Origin: Himantopus leucocephalus
Lineage: Eukaryota; Chordata; Aves; Charadriiformes; Recurvirostridae
Length of the DNA stretch: 64,000 bases
Assembly: GCA_003993805.1 (NCBI GenBank)
Contig: RSEF01000005.1
Coordinates: 18,903,932 to 18,967,931 of the forward strand
Reading direction: 5' to 3'
Below, piece after piece: positions 1-12,900 of this stretch. How positions within the stretch are numbered: the first letter of the stretch is position 1; each line of letters starts with the position of its first letter. The position numbers and the translations under genes were made by a program. The notes beneath the pieces are model-generated. The model was given only the letters and a program-made list of their open reading frames with translations, did not search any database and was not told where the DNA came from.

Positions 1-2978
1 GAGTATAGTGGGTAGTTCAGCATCAGAAAATGTATCCATTATAGAAATAAGATTTGCATATGGTCCATATTGACTAGGATGCTGCTGACTACTTCAGTCA
101 GCCAAAATAGTACCTCAGATCATGAAACAAACACAGAAAACAATTATATTTTTCTACATTATTTCATTCTGTCAGCCTAAACACGGAGATCAAACTTTGA
201 CTGCTGAAAGAACCCTACAGCCTGTGCAAATGAAATCCGATAAGAATTAGAAGTTTACCAGTTTACCCCATAGTTATGAGATAAGGCCAAAACTAGCAGG
301 GTTTGAGTCTGCTCCCCAGCCTTAAGAAACAGGGATATCTAAATCCAAAATCAGCCAAATGCAGGAGGAAGGCCCAACCACCAACCTGAATACAGTAGCT
401 GGCAGCATTATGGGAAGAGCTATCAGCAGGGACAGAGAATAAAGTTTGCTTGGAATAGTTCCAATAGCTAGTTTTGGCCGTATCAGAACAAAATACCAGT
501 TGCATAATAAATGTGTTTTAATTGTACCTCTTCACAAAACATCAAAAACATTGGTAGGTCTTTTTCCTAAATCTGTAGATTTAGGAAAACTTTAACTATG
601 GTGGCGTAATTGCCCCTTCCTTTTTTGCCCCCTCACCCTTACATCTGATCAAAACAACATTGCTTAGTCTATGGGGGAAGGGTGGGGAATGCTACAGTGA
701 TGTAAATTCAGCATCACGGGCTCAGTGGGTTCCTCACACACAATATTGCATCTTCATGGGTTATTAACACACTGTAAATCCCTACGTAAATGAGATTGCT
801 TTGCATAGTGGCATGTCACAAGAATGGGAGGGGGGAAGAGGAATATTTTTCTATAGAACAGAACTGTTTTATCCTCTCAGAACACCAAGCTATGTTTCAT
901 CAGTATGGGATGCTCAAAGGCAGTGAAGAACATCTGTTGAAATAAATGTGCTGTTCCACATTTCTCTTCTCTGTAGCCAATGGCTGCCCTTTCCTATTAA
1001 AATGGCTTATACACTACTGAGTCTGAAGTGCTACTTCATTCTCCTTTGGCCTTTGCTCTCAAAGAATGTTGACCAAGTCCTCCCCCCCCCCCCCCCCCCC
1101 CNCCCAGCAGAAATGTGCAAAGTCCAGAACAAGACCAGAATTGCTCAGTGTCAATGCAATGGTACCCTCATTGCTTCTCAGAAAAAACAAATTAACAACA
1201 ATGGAAAATTTACTGCCCATCATTGTTTGCTAATATAGGTGTGTCATTGCTAAATATGCCTTGCATTTTTTGTAAACTTTAGGATGCAAACATGGTATTA
1301 TGTTTAAAACACAATGTTTTCATTTTTGTAAGTAACAGTTAATTCAAAGAACTTGTGAATAATAAAAATTACTCTCTGCAGCCAGGAAGATAAAGCATTT
1401 TCTCTTCAACCTCATCCTTGTCTCCCAACTATTTTAATGCCATTCTCACAGAATAATGCTGTGATACAAGTCTTTGACAAGCGCCATAACCTTTCAGGCA
1501 ATATTGTACACTCTGTGTGCCTCGGGGAAAGAAACTTTCAAACTGTGACCTTAATGAACAACAACAAAAAAATCCGCCCCCCCCAACAAACGTAAAAAAA
1601 ATTGAGGAAGCACCTGACAAGCCAGACACAAGTTGCCAAATGCTATCATTTCCTTTGGATCATTGCTGTGTATATATATTACTCCTGCCCTTTAACACAT
1701 TTTTATGTATTGCTAGAGAGCTCCATGGTATAATCTTCCACACAGAAATCAGAATTCTGAATAGAAATGTACTTATCCTGGCAATAAGTTGTGATAGTCT
1801 GCCACAAGCAGTTGTTGCTCCACAAAGGAGCAAAAAAGTTCATTATTTGCCAAGAAGAAACTGGAGCACAGGCAGATGACTAACAAAATGTAGTGTGAGA
1901 TTAAACACATCACAAAGCTGAAGATTTATACAGCCATTTAATAATATAAATTATTTTCTTGTGTTTATTTTTTGGCAACATATTTGAACTATGCTTGCAG
2001 TATATCTTCTTCTGTTGATTCAGTTCCTGAGGCTACTTTTAGTTGCTTGCTATGAAGACCATACACTTCAAACCTATTGACTGTGTTTTCAGCAGTTTCA
2101 ACTATTGATACCATTCGCATTCTGGAAGTGCAGAGCACGTTGTCCGGACAACTATAACTCTGTTTTTACAAAGCTTTTGAATGCTGAATGCATTCAGATA
2201 AGTTGAAAATGGATGTAAAGCTGTAAGAGAATTAAGGGTTTGTTACTTTTCAGGGAGATACTTTATAGGTGTTCATGCACGCTGGAGCCGACTACTTGAA
2301 TCAAATCATCCATGGAAAGTGATATTAAGGTTATGGAGAAAGAAGATCAGTTATTTTTCAACTAATGCAAGTTTGAAAAGACTGTTTGAAGTGCATTTTA
2401 AACAATCCACATCCTATCATTGGTGACTGTTGCCAAAGGTAGGCTTGAAGGCTAGATCCTTTCGGCTGGGGATCAACCAGCCTGCTTAGTGCAATGGCTT
2501 ACAACAAAGGGTAACTGTATACAGTATCAGTATGCTCTACCACCAAATTATTTTTCTGTAGACACAGGTATATCAGGAGAGTTAAACCTTCATCCCAGTA
2601 TAGTAAAGCCATCTACACTGCTGAAAAGAAACTTATGCTGGTAAAACCAGTTTTGTCAGAAGTCAGTCAAAATTTTGACTTGCAGATGTCCTGGGACTGA
2701 AAGTCAGACGTGGGACACCGCACACAGGTGATGCAGTGGAGAACAGTGACATAACCTGAGTGTACACTTTCATTTTAAGGACAGTTCACAGGAGGTTTGC
2801 AGACACAGGCAACAGGGAAACCAAAGTGTAAGACACCCAATCACTTAGCATTAAAGTTATCCAGAGGCCTGCAAGGCACATGCATTACTTTGAGGAGAAG
2901 GAGACTTCTAGAAGCAACGTACATGCAAAAGGAGACAGTGAAGAGTTCTTCTGCACTGCTGCAGGATGAACCTTTGAC
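1..2978. other. Intergenic DNA
   Basis: AT-rich with one poly-C tract. The short open frames show no recognisable domain. I see no gene, RNA gene or complete mobile element. Confidence 0.6.
1082..1105. repeat. Poly-C tract, about 24 bases with one N
   Basis: Twenty C, one N at 1102, then three C. The N marks an unresolved homopolymer length. It lies in intergenic DNA. Confidence 0.9.
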
Positions 2979-3132
2979 AGAATGGTTTGTGTTGGAAGGG
3001 ACCTTTAATGAATACCTAGCTCCAACCCCCCTATCACGGGTATGGACATCTTCCACTAGATCAGATAGCTCAAAGCTCCATCCAGCCTGACATTTCCACA
3101 TCTCCGTGCAACCTCTTCTAGTATCTCACCAG
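2979..3132 (-). mobile_element. CR1 LINE 3' fragment, minus orientation
   Basis: It begins AGAATGGTTTGTGTTGGAAG and continues through TCCACTAGATCAGATAGCTC and CTCCATCCAGCCTGACAT to AGTATCTCACCAG. This matches the reverse complement of the CR1 terminal region. It is diverged and 5' truncated at about 150 bp. Confidence 0.82.
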
Positions 3133-3779
3133 CCTTAGCTGGTTGTGCTGCCAAGGGCAAGCAAGCATTATCAGCCGCTGGCCTTTACTAACTCTTTTTT
3201 TTTTTATCCCACAGCAGGGATTCACATGCCCTAGCAGCCTGCATATAGCAGAGTCCACAGCTGATTATGTCATGTGGCCTTGCCATAGGAGCCCACATAA
3301 CACAAGCCACAGACTAGCTACTTTCTCTAGCAGTACTGCTTCCACAGGAATTGTGGACGAACAAAAGAGAAGAATAACAGCAGAGCAGAAGTCAACAACT
3401 GTGAAGGACTCTGTCATTCCTTAAGACCCCCTCAAAACTCAGTTTTGAACAGTGGATATCTTGTCCAAAACAAGATTTGCAACAGATGGCTTAAAAGAAA
3501 TATTGCAAATAGTTATTGTGAAACATGGAGAATATGATTCCTGATTCAAGCTCAAATTATCTACAGACATAAAATATAGGAAAGGTAAGTTTTGTCTTTT
3601 TGAATTAAGAACTGACAATTTATGGTATTTAATAAAGATTTAGGAAAAACCCACAAAGAAAATAAAAATCTTATTTTGAATTCTTGTTTCCAGAACATCA
3701 ACATGATTTTGACATTACTGCAGCAATAGTTTTGTGAGCCAGTGTGGTGGTGCAAATAAAATCAGCTCATAGTTGCAGT

Positions 3780-4560
3780 TCTGTTTCATTTGCTACAGCA
3801 TTTATAAGTAAACATACTTGCACAGTGACTCTTTTTGCATTTTGATAATTATGCATATTCCACCCTTTGAAGGTTGTATTCTCATATGCAAATTTGTATG
3901 AAAAATTGATACTTGTGCCACAGATTAACAAACATATCTTCATATGATAAAAAAAGGAGAAAATCAGTTCTGTTTCTTGTGCAGCTTGGCTTATGGGTTG
4001 GGTTTTTTTCTAGATGACTTTAGCCTTACTTTTGCTGTACACCTTCACATGACTTCTATTGCATTGCTACCACCTAATGGTCATAATGTCTTTCCTTAAC
4101 TCTAATGGTAGTAATTTTGTCTCACTCATGTACAGCTTTCAGACAGAAATCATACAATAGCTTTTGTCTTTTTATCAAAAAAATAAAATAGTAGTAAAAT
4201 ACTAAAATTACTGCCAGACTTTCATCACCCTTTTTTTTTTTTCCCTATTTGCATGGTAAAGTCTTTTTTCCTCAGTGTTCCTGAATTTCTAATGATAGAA
4301 GAGGGTTATGATTAATTTGCAGATAGAATAACCCTTTTGTAAATGCACACTACTCAATAAATGAACAAGCTGCTTACAGTAATTAAAGTAATGTCATCCT
4401 ATGCTCAAATTGCTTGTGCTAATAAAGCTAATTGGCAACAGCAAGCATTAACTGTGATTAGTCATATGCATCTAATGTCATCACCAGTGCCTATAATTTT
4501 CTACATAGAGGGAATTTCACATCTGTTTTAAATCACTTGTCTGTTGTCTGCATTGGTGTT
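3780..4560. promoter_or_regulatory. Candidate regulatory stretch rich in homeodomain and POU motifs
   Basis: A repeat-free AT-rich stretch with a perfect octamer ATGCAAAT (3886-3893), ATATGCAT, several TAAT cores (GCTAATAAAGCTAATTGGC near 4419) and TGATTAGTCATATGCATCTA near 4455. There is no coding signal. This is inference from motif density only; conservation cannot be tested here. Confidence 0.25.
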
Positions 4561-7500
4561 CTTTCCTATATTACTGTATCAAAGATTCTTTTACTACAAT
4601 AGATGATAGAAAAGTTGTTTTTCTTTTTCAAAGAACTGCACAGTAGAGAACAAGATATGAAACATTTCTGAGTTGCTAATTCTGAAGTAAGTGTTTGATT
4701 TCAGCTGTATTAACAAATCTGCATTTTCCTTCTTTTCCATATAGTCTGATATCCCCTTCTACAGGATGTAGATTATTTGCAACAGACCATTCATCTAATC
4801 AATTTAGACCACAAGCTGTATTTCACAGTAAAATAGATGAGTCAAAACATCCATTTTGTATTTATTTTGGAAATTTGCAAATCATTATCAGGAAGACAAA
4901 GTTTCCAGGCTTTTGCACCATGTATTATAGACAAACACTTAGCTGTAAGCAGAACAATAATTATTTGCTGCATCAATCCAAAAGGGCAGACCTTAAGTTA
5001 TCAAGAATTAGGTGGCTGAAAATGCAGCTTTAGAGACCAAAATTTACTACTTCCTTTTCTTGCAGCAGTCTTTTTTTCCTATTCGATTATTTCCTTCTTG
5101 CTTCAGTTTTCTAACAGTTAACCAATAATTTCTACAAGTGTTTTTCATAAATTGCATTTACTAGACCTCTCTAATTCACATAGCTTTCTGTGTTCTCTGT
5201 CCCAATGGCTACATTTTTCCTAAAAACACAAAGGTGTTCTCAAGCTCTCCAGATAAGGCTTTTTGCCTATCCTAGATGGAGTAACTAGTTCATGCATTAC
5301 TCTATTTGCTACACTTACTAGTTCGCTTTTATCCAGCTGCTTGGAACTATTGATTTAAGTTCAGCTTATATTTGGCCTTATGCCTCACAGCTTCATTGAC
5401 TACGTAAAAACAGAGCTATCGTATCATCTCAGGATCAGTAAAGGCAAACCAACTGATCTCAACTGACGCAGAGAGATGCACAGAAAAAAGTAAAGGGAAC
5501 ATCTGCTCTTTGAACAGCTCTGGTGATCCCTTTTTGTTTTACAGCAATTTAGCTGGCTTTTTCCACTTCAGATTTCAGGTATAAGTCCATTACTCAAAAA
5601 GTTACATAGTTGCTTGCTATTTCTTTGTTTTATCCCATTTCAGAATATGATCAGGTCATGACTTTTGTTCATCATTCTTCATTTTCTAAGACTAAGTTCC
5701 AGATCTACTCATAAAAATCCTCATAATTTTGGAATTTGCCATTATATTACTCATAAGAATTATATGCATCACTATGACCCACCTCTGTAGTTAATGTGAC
5801 TTGAACATCAGTACCCTCACTCTTTCATAGGAAAGTCTTAAGTTTCACAAAATAACTGTAAAGATATAAAGAGCCTGATCCTTACCAATATCAAAACATC
5901 AAATTCACTTTCTTGGATTTTTTTTGTCTATAGGGACCACAAATGGTTTTGGTTTGTTGGGCTGTGGGTTTTCTAAGAGATCCAGTAGAAATGAAAGATA
6001 CAAATCTGAAATCATACCTAGAACTGCTGGTATTAACTTTCATATTATCAGCTGACAACACAAACCTCAGGATATCTTATTCAAAAGATCCGAGCAACTT
6101 GTTTGTGAGCTCAGAGGACAGTTATCATATTGCCTCAATTTAACCTATGCTTCTAGATTTCAAAAAAATATTCTTTTAACTTTTAGATGGCTTATTTGGC
6201 AAAATCTTCCCATTTCTGAGAAGCCAAAGTGATCCAAATAGACTCCGGATACTTTTAATTTTTGACAGCTTGGATAACTTTATAAGTACCCAACTCCTTT
6301 TTAGTGGCAGCAGTACTTGTGTTTATAAGAAATAGTCATCCTATTTGCTTGGGCACATAAAATCAGCAATCGACCTTTGTGAAACCTCTAAAAAAAGCCT
6401 CAAGCTTTTACCTGTGTATACCCAAAAGTACCATATTTTTAGAGCTCATCACCACCACTAAAAAACACTTGACCCTTTCTATCCAATATGGTGAACTCAG
6501 ATATTTACAAACCCTGCCCAGGGAGCAGAGTTAGGACTCCTAGTCTTGTGAACGACTGGGCACAGAAGCTTTGTAAGAATGTTTTACAACTTCAGGACTC
6601 AAGTTTAGATGCTCCTTCATCTCAGTTACAGAAGTATACTGTAACTACATGATCAGTGCAGCCAACAGGTGGATCATTTCCTGCCATAAGACTCATGGGC
6701 ATGATGAAATATGGTGCAATCACAAAAACAAGACGACATCGAAACCTCATGATTATGGGAAGAAAGCATTTAGCTCATAACCAAAGGAGAGACAGCGATG
6801 AAAGGAAAAAGTATGTTTCTCATGTTCTCCCTCAGGGATTTTGGGTGGAGACTCTGCAGTGGTTAGTACAGTGATGATTACATTGACGTATTTGCCTCCA
6901 AGAGGTTCACACAAGGGAGAAGTCCTCTGACATAAGTGCTGCCTACCAAGGGCAGAATAGAGAATAACTGTTCTTGGTACAAGATGATAAGTGCTACTTT
7001 GTACTAGAGGAGTGGAAAATTGTACACATAGGGCCTATTTTTAGGTGTTTTTAAGGAGACCAAGTTAACAACAAGCAAGCATAGATTGTAATAAGGAATA
7101 AAATTAGAAAATAAGTAGATAAATGATCTTTTTGACAAACACGGAAAGTTTAAAGATGTGGCTCACAAGTTTATTAGATACAGTGGTACAAATGGGGTTG
7201 TGCCCTGGAAAGCTAATCCTAATCATAGAAATGGAACACGCTTTTAAATTATTATTAAATTATTGATCAGCCTTGATATGCATCTGAGTCATTTCATTTG
7301 TATGGTGCTACCTGAAGAAGTCATAGGACTATCACTTAATCCTTAGCATTTTTCTTGTAACTGCTTCTTCATGTTACCCTTCTCAGTTTGGAGTTTTATC
7401 TCTGTCATTTAAAAGCTTCATGGTTCTTGTCCTCACTTCAGATTTTATATCTACAAAGTTATCCATTAGACCAGTAAATGATAAGTAGAGCACTAAGGGG

Positions 7501-9900
7501 CAAGTTGACCTGCCCAAGAAAGAAATGTGATACATTGCTACATATGTAACTGCTGTCTAATGTCAAAATTATCACTTAAATTTGTATTTATTGTTCTGAC
7601 TAGCGAGCAAGAAATTTTGGAAGTATAACTATAAAGCTGCTCTTTTACCTTCCCCACCATAGACACTAAGTCAAAAGGGTGGTAGAATAGGAGTAAGGAG
7701 TATTTTAGGGAAAGGAAACCCAAGTAATTTTTGATAAAGGACTACCTGTATCCTTCAATTTTAGTTAACAGAACTATAGCACTACACAAGCCAGCTATTT
7801 CCATAGGCTTTCCTGACAATCATTGGAGAGGCAGGTTCCTCTAGAGGAACACTGTGGATCTACCTATTGCAGCTCAATAATGCTGCCTTCTCAAATATAA
7901 AAAAAAAATTAAGTTGTTTCTTTCAGATTAAATAAGTGTCAAGCTATTAATAGATGGGTACAGTCAATCTAAGTTTTAGATGCAAAAATAGCAAGGTAGT
8001 CTTACATCAACTAATAATGCTGGTCTTATGTCAACAACACAATACCAGTAATTTACAAAGAATGTGTTATCCTGGTCATCATTCAAATGCATTTTCTACA
8101 AATGTTTCACCAACCCAAGAGTGCCCAATTCTGACTAAATCTCAGTTTAATGACTTAAGAGTTTTTATTTTAAGTGCATGGGGAGCATTAAAAATTCCCT
8201 GACAGAATTCCAGTATTACAGTCAAGACTGCTGATTTTTTTTATTAGTGTTTTTCTACATTTTTTTTAAATACAGAGTTAGTCCACACTAGTAAGATGAT
8301 TCTGTATACTTCATCATTAAGAATTTAAAAACTTTTCTTGTAGGATAAAATTGTCCAGCTTTTCCTTCCTTATTCATTCATGACTACATCAGTCATATAT
8401 TTATATTAGTGCTTGCGGTGTGATGGATGATACATGTAATTGAGGAGTTTTATTATGCTATTTATTAGCTGTGCTCAAATCTATGAAAAGGGAGCATTCT
8501 TTCCCTATACTGTTTTTGAAAAGGCAACTATGTCTTTTAATATCACATTAAACAGCTGTTTGAGAACATGCCACAATTACTGATTCTCTCTAGTCATAAA
8601 CAGTTGTAAAAGTTGATAAAAATAAAAGCTGTAATCTCAAACCCATTGAAGTTTTTTATTTAACACCTGTAATCTATTACAAACAAGTTTGTTTCTTTAA
8701 ACTGAACAAATGTCTTCCTTTAAAGATAGCAGTAGAAGTAGTAAAATGTTTTATAAGAAATGCTTTAGAATCTTTCAAATCTTTAGAAAGAGGATAGAAA
8801 TGCATAGTGGAAAAAACCAAATTACATGGGATGAGTGGTGATATTTTCCCTTCTGGTTACAATGGAACTTGGCTGTACAGGTCAGAAGGTTTTGAAGCTT
8901 TGGCTACTACCAAAGGGAGATACAGAACTTCACCGACCCTCAACTTCTGCAGGGCATTGAGGACCCTGCAAATTAAGACTCATGCTGAGCATTGACAGCC
9001 ATGAGGGCTGGAAATCTGAGGACTTTGCCACCCCTTAAGTGTCCTGCATCATCCTGGGCATCAGATCTCCAGCAAGCCTTTTCTCACTGCCCAGGTGTCA
9101 GTTCTTGCTCCTCTTGCAGCAGAACAGGCTCCTTTCTTCTCCTTAAACAGGAAGGCTTCAGTGTCCCAGAGGAAAAGTATATCCTATTTGGATTTCTACC
9201 ACTCTGCCAGTTCTCAAGAAGTGGGCAAGGAGCGGGGGGGGAGAAATAGAACAAGAACTTAAGCATAGATGATCTGAAATTATGCTGTGTATCACTAAGT
9301 TAAACTGAGCTATTTACATAGCATGCAATGGACCCAAAGTTTGAGCCGATCAAGCACACGTAAGTGGGTTAGAGGGGGTGAAAAGAAAAACACCACCTAG
9401 GGAAACAAGGCTACAAGCATTTTGAGTCTAAAGGCTCAGCAACAGATGAGTTTTGGGTTGCTAGGGGACTCCCAATCAGTGCTTACAAGTTAATTCTATT
9501 TCACTTTACTACTAGAAATAAACTAAGCAGTTCTGACTTAATTCCTTACTGTGCCAAACAAAACAATTAAAATTGCAGTAAACTAACTGATATCCAAGAT
9601 AAAGGTAAGTGTGATGCATCATACTGTAGATGTGGTGATGTACTTTATTTTTGCTTTTGCAAAAATCTGATTTCATATGCAAGGCACCAGAGTTGTGAGT
9701 AGCTAGTAAGTTGAAGATGTAAAACATTTTTCTGCATCATTTAACACTTCAGATACAGGGTAAGACCAGCTTTTTTTATTTCAGTTAGACCTAATGCCTT
9801 GATTTATATAATATATGCCACTTCTGTATTTTAGCCCTATTATCAATTACAAACTAGACTACAAAAATGGTGTGCTTTTTTGATTGCTACTAGTAAGTTA
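4561..9900. other. Intergenic DNA, nothing recognised
   Basis: AT-rich, without recognisable repeats or exons. Open frames are all below 90 codons and without family similarity that I can see. I found no galanin-like peptide sequence, although GAL is the next gene downstream of PPP6R3 in mammals. Confidence 0.55.
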
Positions 9901-12900
9901 CTTTATCCACATCTATTAGGAGTTGTCAATTAGTAACACTAACATTCACCAGTCAGAGGCAAATTACTGGACTCAAAGCAACAGCAAGAAGTGAAATTCT
10001 AGTCTTTGTTACACCTCTTTCAACTTTAGATATACATGCTTTTACCTACCAGCCTTCATCTCTATTTAGCTTCTAACATCTCTGAAAAAGGAGCATTTAC
10101 TTCTTACATACCTATGTTTTGAGTATGTTATTTTTGCAGTTCTAATAACAGTTCATTCCATCTTTGCACAGTCCCAAATCTTAGTTCCGTGAAGTCTTCC
10201 ATAAGACACCAAGTAAAAGAGAATGGCAAATATACCACTGCCGGGATCCTGAATGCATAGAAAGCAAGAGCTACTTGTACTGTAAAAATAATTCAAAGCT
10301 GGAATCCTTTATCGGTCACCCTATTTCTAATTGTCTTTTGAGTGTAGGAAAAAACCCTCATCTCTAGCACTGTTCCTTTTCCTTAAGTTCTGCAAGAAAT
10401 TATCCTGATGATAAAGTTTTTACATAGAAGGGACACATCTTTTATAATGAAGAGTATTAGATATTAGGCAATATTGACATAGATTCTGCTGTCCTTCACT
10501 TCTCAGAGTAAAAGCGGTTTGTTTCAAAGTTCAAGTACTATACATGCAGTATAGTTACTGCAGTGTTTCATCAATTCCATCCACAACCACTATGGAAGTA
10601 GAATAGCAGGGAGCAATCCTTACACATATATTCAGTAAGCTGAAGACCTAATAAACACGTCAGATTAGTAATAAATATCATTCTCAACAGAAAAGCTATA
10701 TAGCTAATAGCAAAGCTTATGCTTATTTTTGAGTTTCTAAAACATTCTTAGAGGTTTGTAGTGCACATCAAGGCCATGCATTGTTTATAAGAAAATCATT
10801 CTTGCCCCATTACCCTTTCCGCTTTGAGGTCAAAAAAGCTTTTTTTGTTTGAGAACATACAGTGAAGATTGTCAAATGTAGCAGTATTCAAGCAGAGACA
10901 TACTAGTTTGGATCAAAGCTGGAGCAAATCAAGAAGTCCAGAGGCTGTATTAAGTTCCACAGTCAAATAAGGGCCTGTGGAATACCTTGACAACATATAG
11001 GGTTGAACGTTACGAGAGTCTCAAAAATAATCTTAAAAATTAACTAGTTACCCTTTCAAACATACCATATTACCAATATCTTTTGCTACATCCAAGTGAA
11101 GACTAAATCTGCAGTCCTCATAGCAAATCTAGACAGAATAAGGAGTCTCGTAAGACAATGATGTCAATAGAAAGCTAATAAACTTGTCATTTTTGTCTAG
11201 CAGCAGCAGTCATTTGAGTTTCTGAATCTTCACATTCCAAAGGGTCAGATATCAGCCCACACCATCAGTATAAATTCTGAGTTCATATTAACAACTTATT
11301 CAGAGGATTCCATTACTGTGCATCCTGCTTCTTTCTTCTAGTACAACTCACAATTTCATCTCCTTCCATCATGATTAACTTGACACAGGCATCATGGCCA
11401 TGAGGTATTTGGAAAAAAAAAAAATCTACCAGGAGCACAAGGCCATTCAGACATTTTGTTTACAGCAGTCCATTATTTTGCAGGCAGTTAGCCAGCTAGA
11501 AAGATTTAACCTTCTTTTTCTAGCTCACTGAAGTCCTGCAATGACCAAAAAAACAAACAAGAGCTTGCTTGAGATTAAAAACTCCAAACCCCTTTCCCCT
11601 ACTCTCAAAACTCAACTTGGTAATTTATCTGCTTTATTTCTTTCAATCCAGTGTCTTTACGTGTGCAATAGAGGTGATCTTCCCATTTGACTGTTACCTA
11701 CCTATAACCTTTTGGTGACAAACTCTGCACATTTATGACCATGAAGAATTTATTCCTCCTAATTAAATATGTTTCAGTGTAACTGGGTGACCTAGTTTCT
11801 GTATGAATCTGTCACACCACCCCAACACCACTTATCCTTATTCCTCTCCAGACACTTGGCACAAGAATGCATTTCGAAGTAGCAGCTACCCCTCTCATCG
11901 AATGAATAGGTTATAACATAGTCCATACTTCCTCTTACGATGGAAGAGGATGTTGAAGAATAGCTCAAATGAAAGACCACCGAGCACCCTCACATGCAAA
12001 TCTAAGCGTGACATAACCATTAAACTGCACCTAGTTTTACAATGAAAGCCTGTTTCTGAGATACTCAGTTCTACATCGTAATTGGACACTCCTACTAAGG
12101 AATGCCTTACCATATGAAGAAAGCTTCCCTCAGAGCCAAGTCATCTGCAAAGACCTTTCTGTGCAGCCTGCTCAGTTCAGACAGGGGGATGGCTGGGGGC
12201 AGGAGGTCCTGCATGCACCATCCGTAGCCAGTGTTCTCTGGACTTAATGTAAAGTCAAGGGCAATTTGTTCCTCCAGCAGAGACCAGGAAGCTCATAATG
12301 AAGAGCAGGTAACCACCCAGGTGAGTTCACTTCCTTTCAACTGTTATCTGGATGCATTAGACCAATCCTTAGAGCAGCTAGAGGCTTGTTCCACCACATT
12401 AGAGAGATCCTACCTTTCTCACATAGGTTGTTACGATGGTTTACATCTGTGCAACACCAAATTCAATGCTACAGTCAACCTGTCAGTGTGTTCTTGAGGA
12501 TAGTGCTGGTGACAGTTACTAAAGCAGCTAGATCTCACCATTGCATTGAGAAGAATTTAATGCAGCATGCAGAAGCATAGCAGTTAATAGATTAACAGCA
12601 TCAGTACAAGCTTACAGATGAACTACTTTTGGCTGAAGCGTTGATTCAACAATCACAAATACAAGTTCTTGCCTCAGTTTCTGGGAAGCTATAAACATGT
12701 CAGCAAAAAGGCTCAAACATATCAACTAGGACTATGAGAGAAGCAAAGAATTCTTCTTTGACAAAAGTTGATGTTGGCCTCAGAAGCCAGAGGCACCAGA
12801 TCCTCCTCCCATCAAATTACACTCAGGCTGGCTGAAGTCCACTGACAGTGTCTACACAGGAGCTAAAAACCATTTTATATTTACCTAAGTGCTTCAGAAT

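Noticed and set aside
12150..12330. Possible exon with ATG on the minus strand
   Set aside because: The readable frame stops after about a dozen codons, and the splice-like sites around it do not join to anything.
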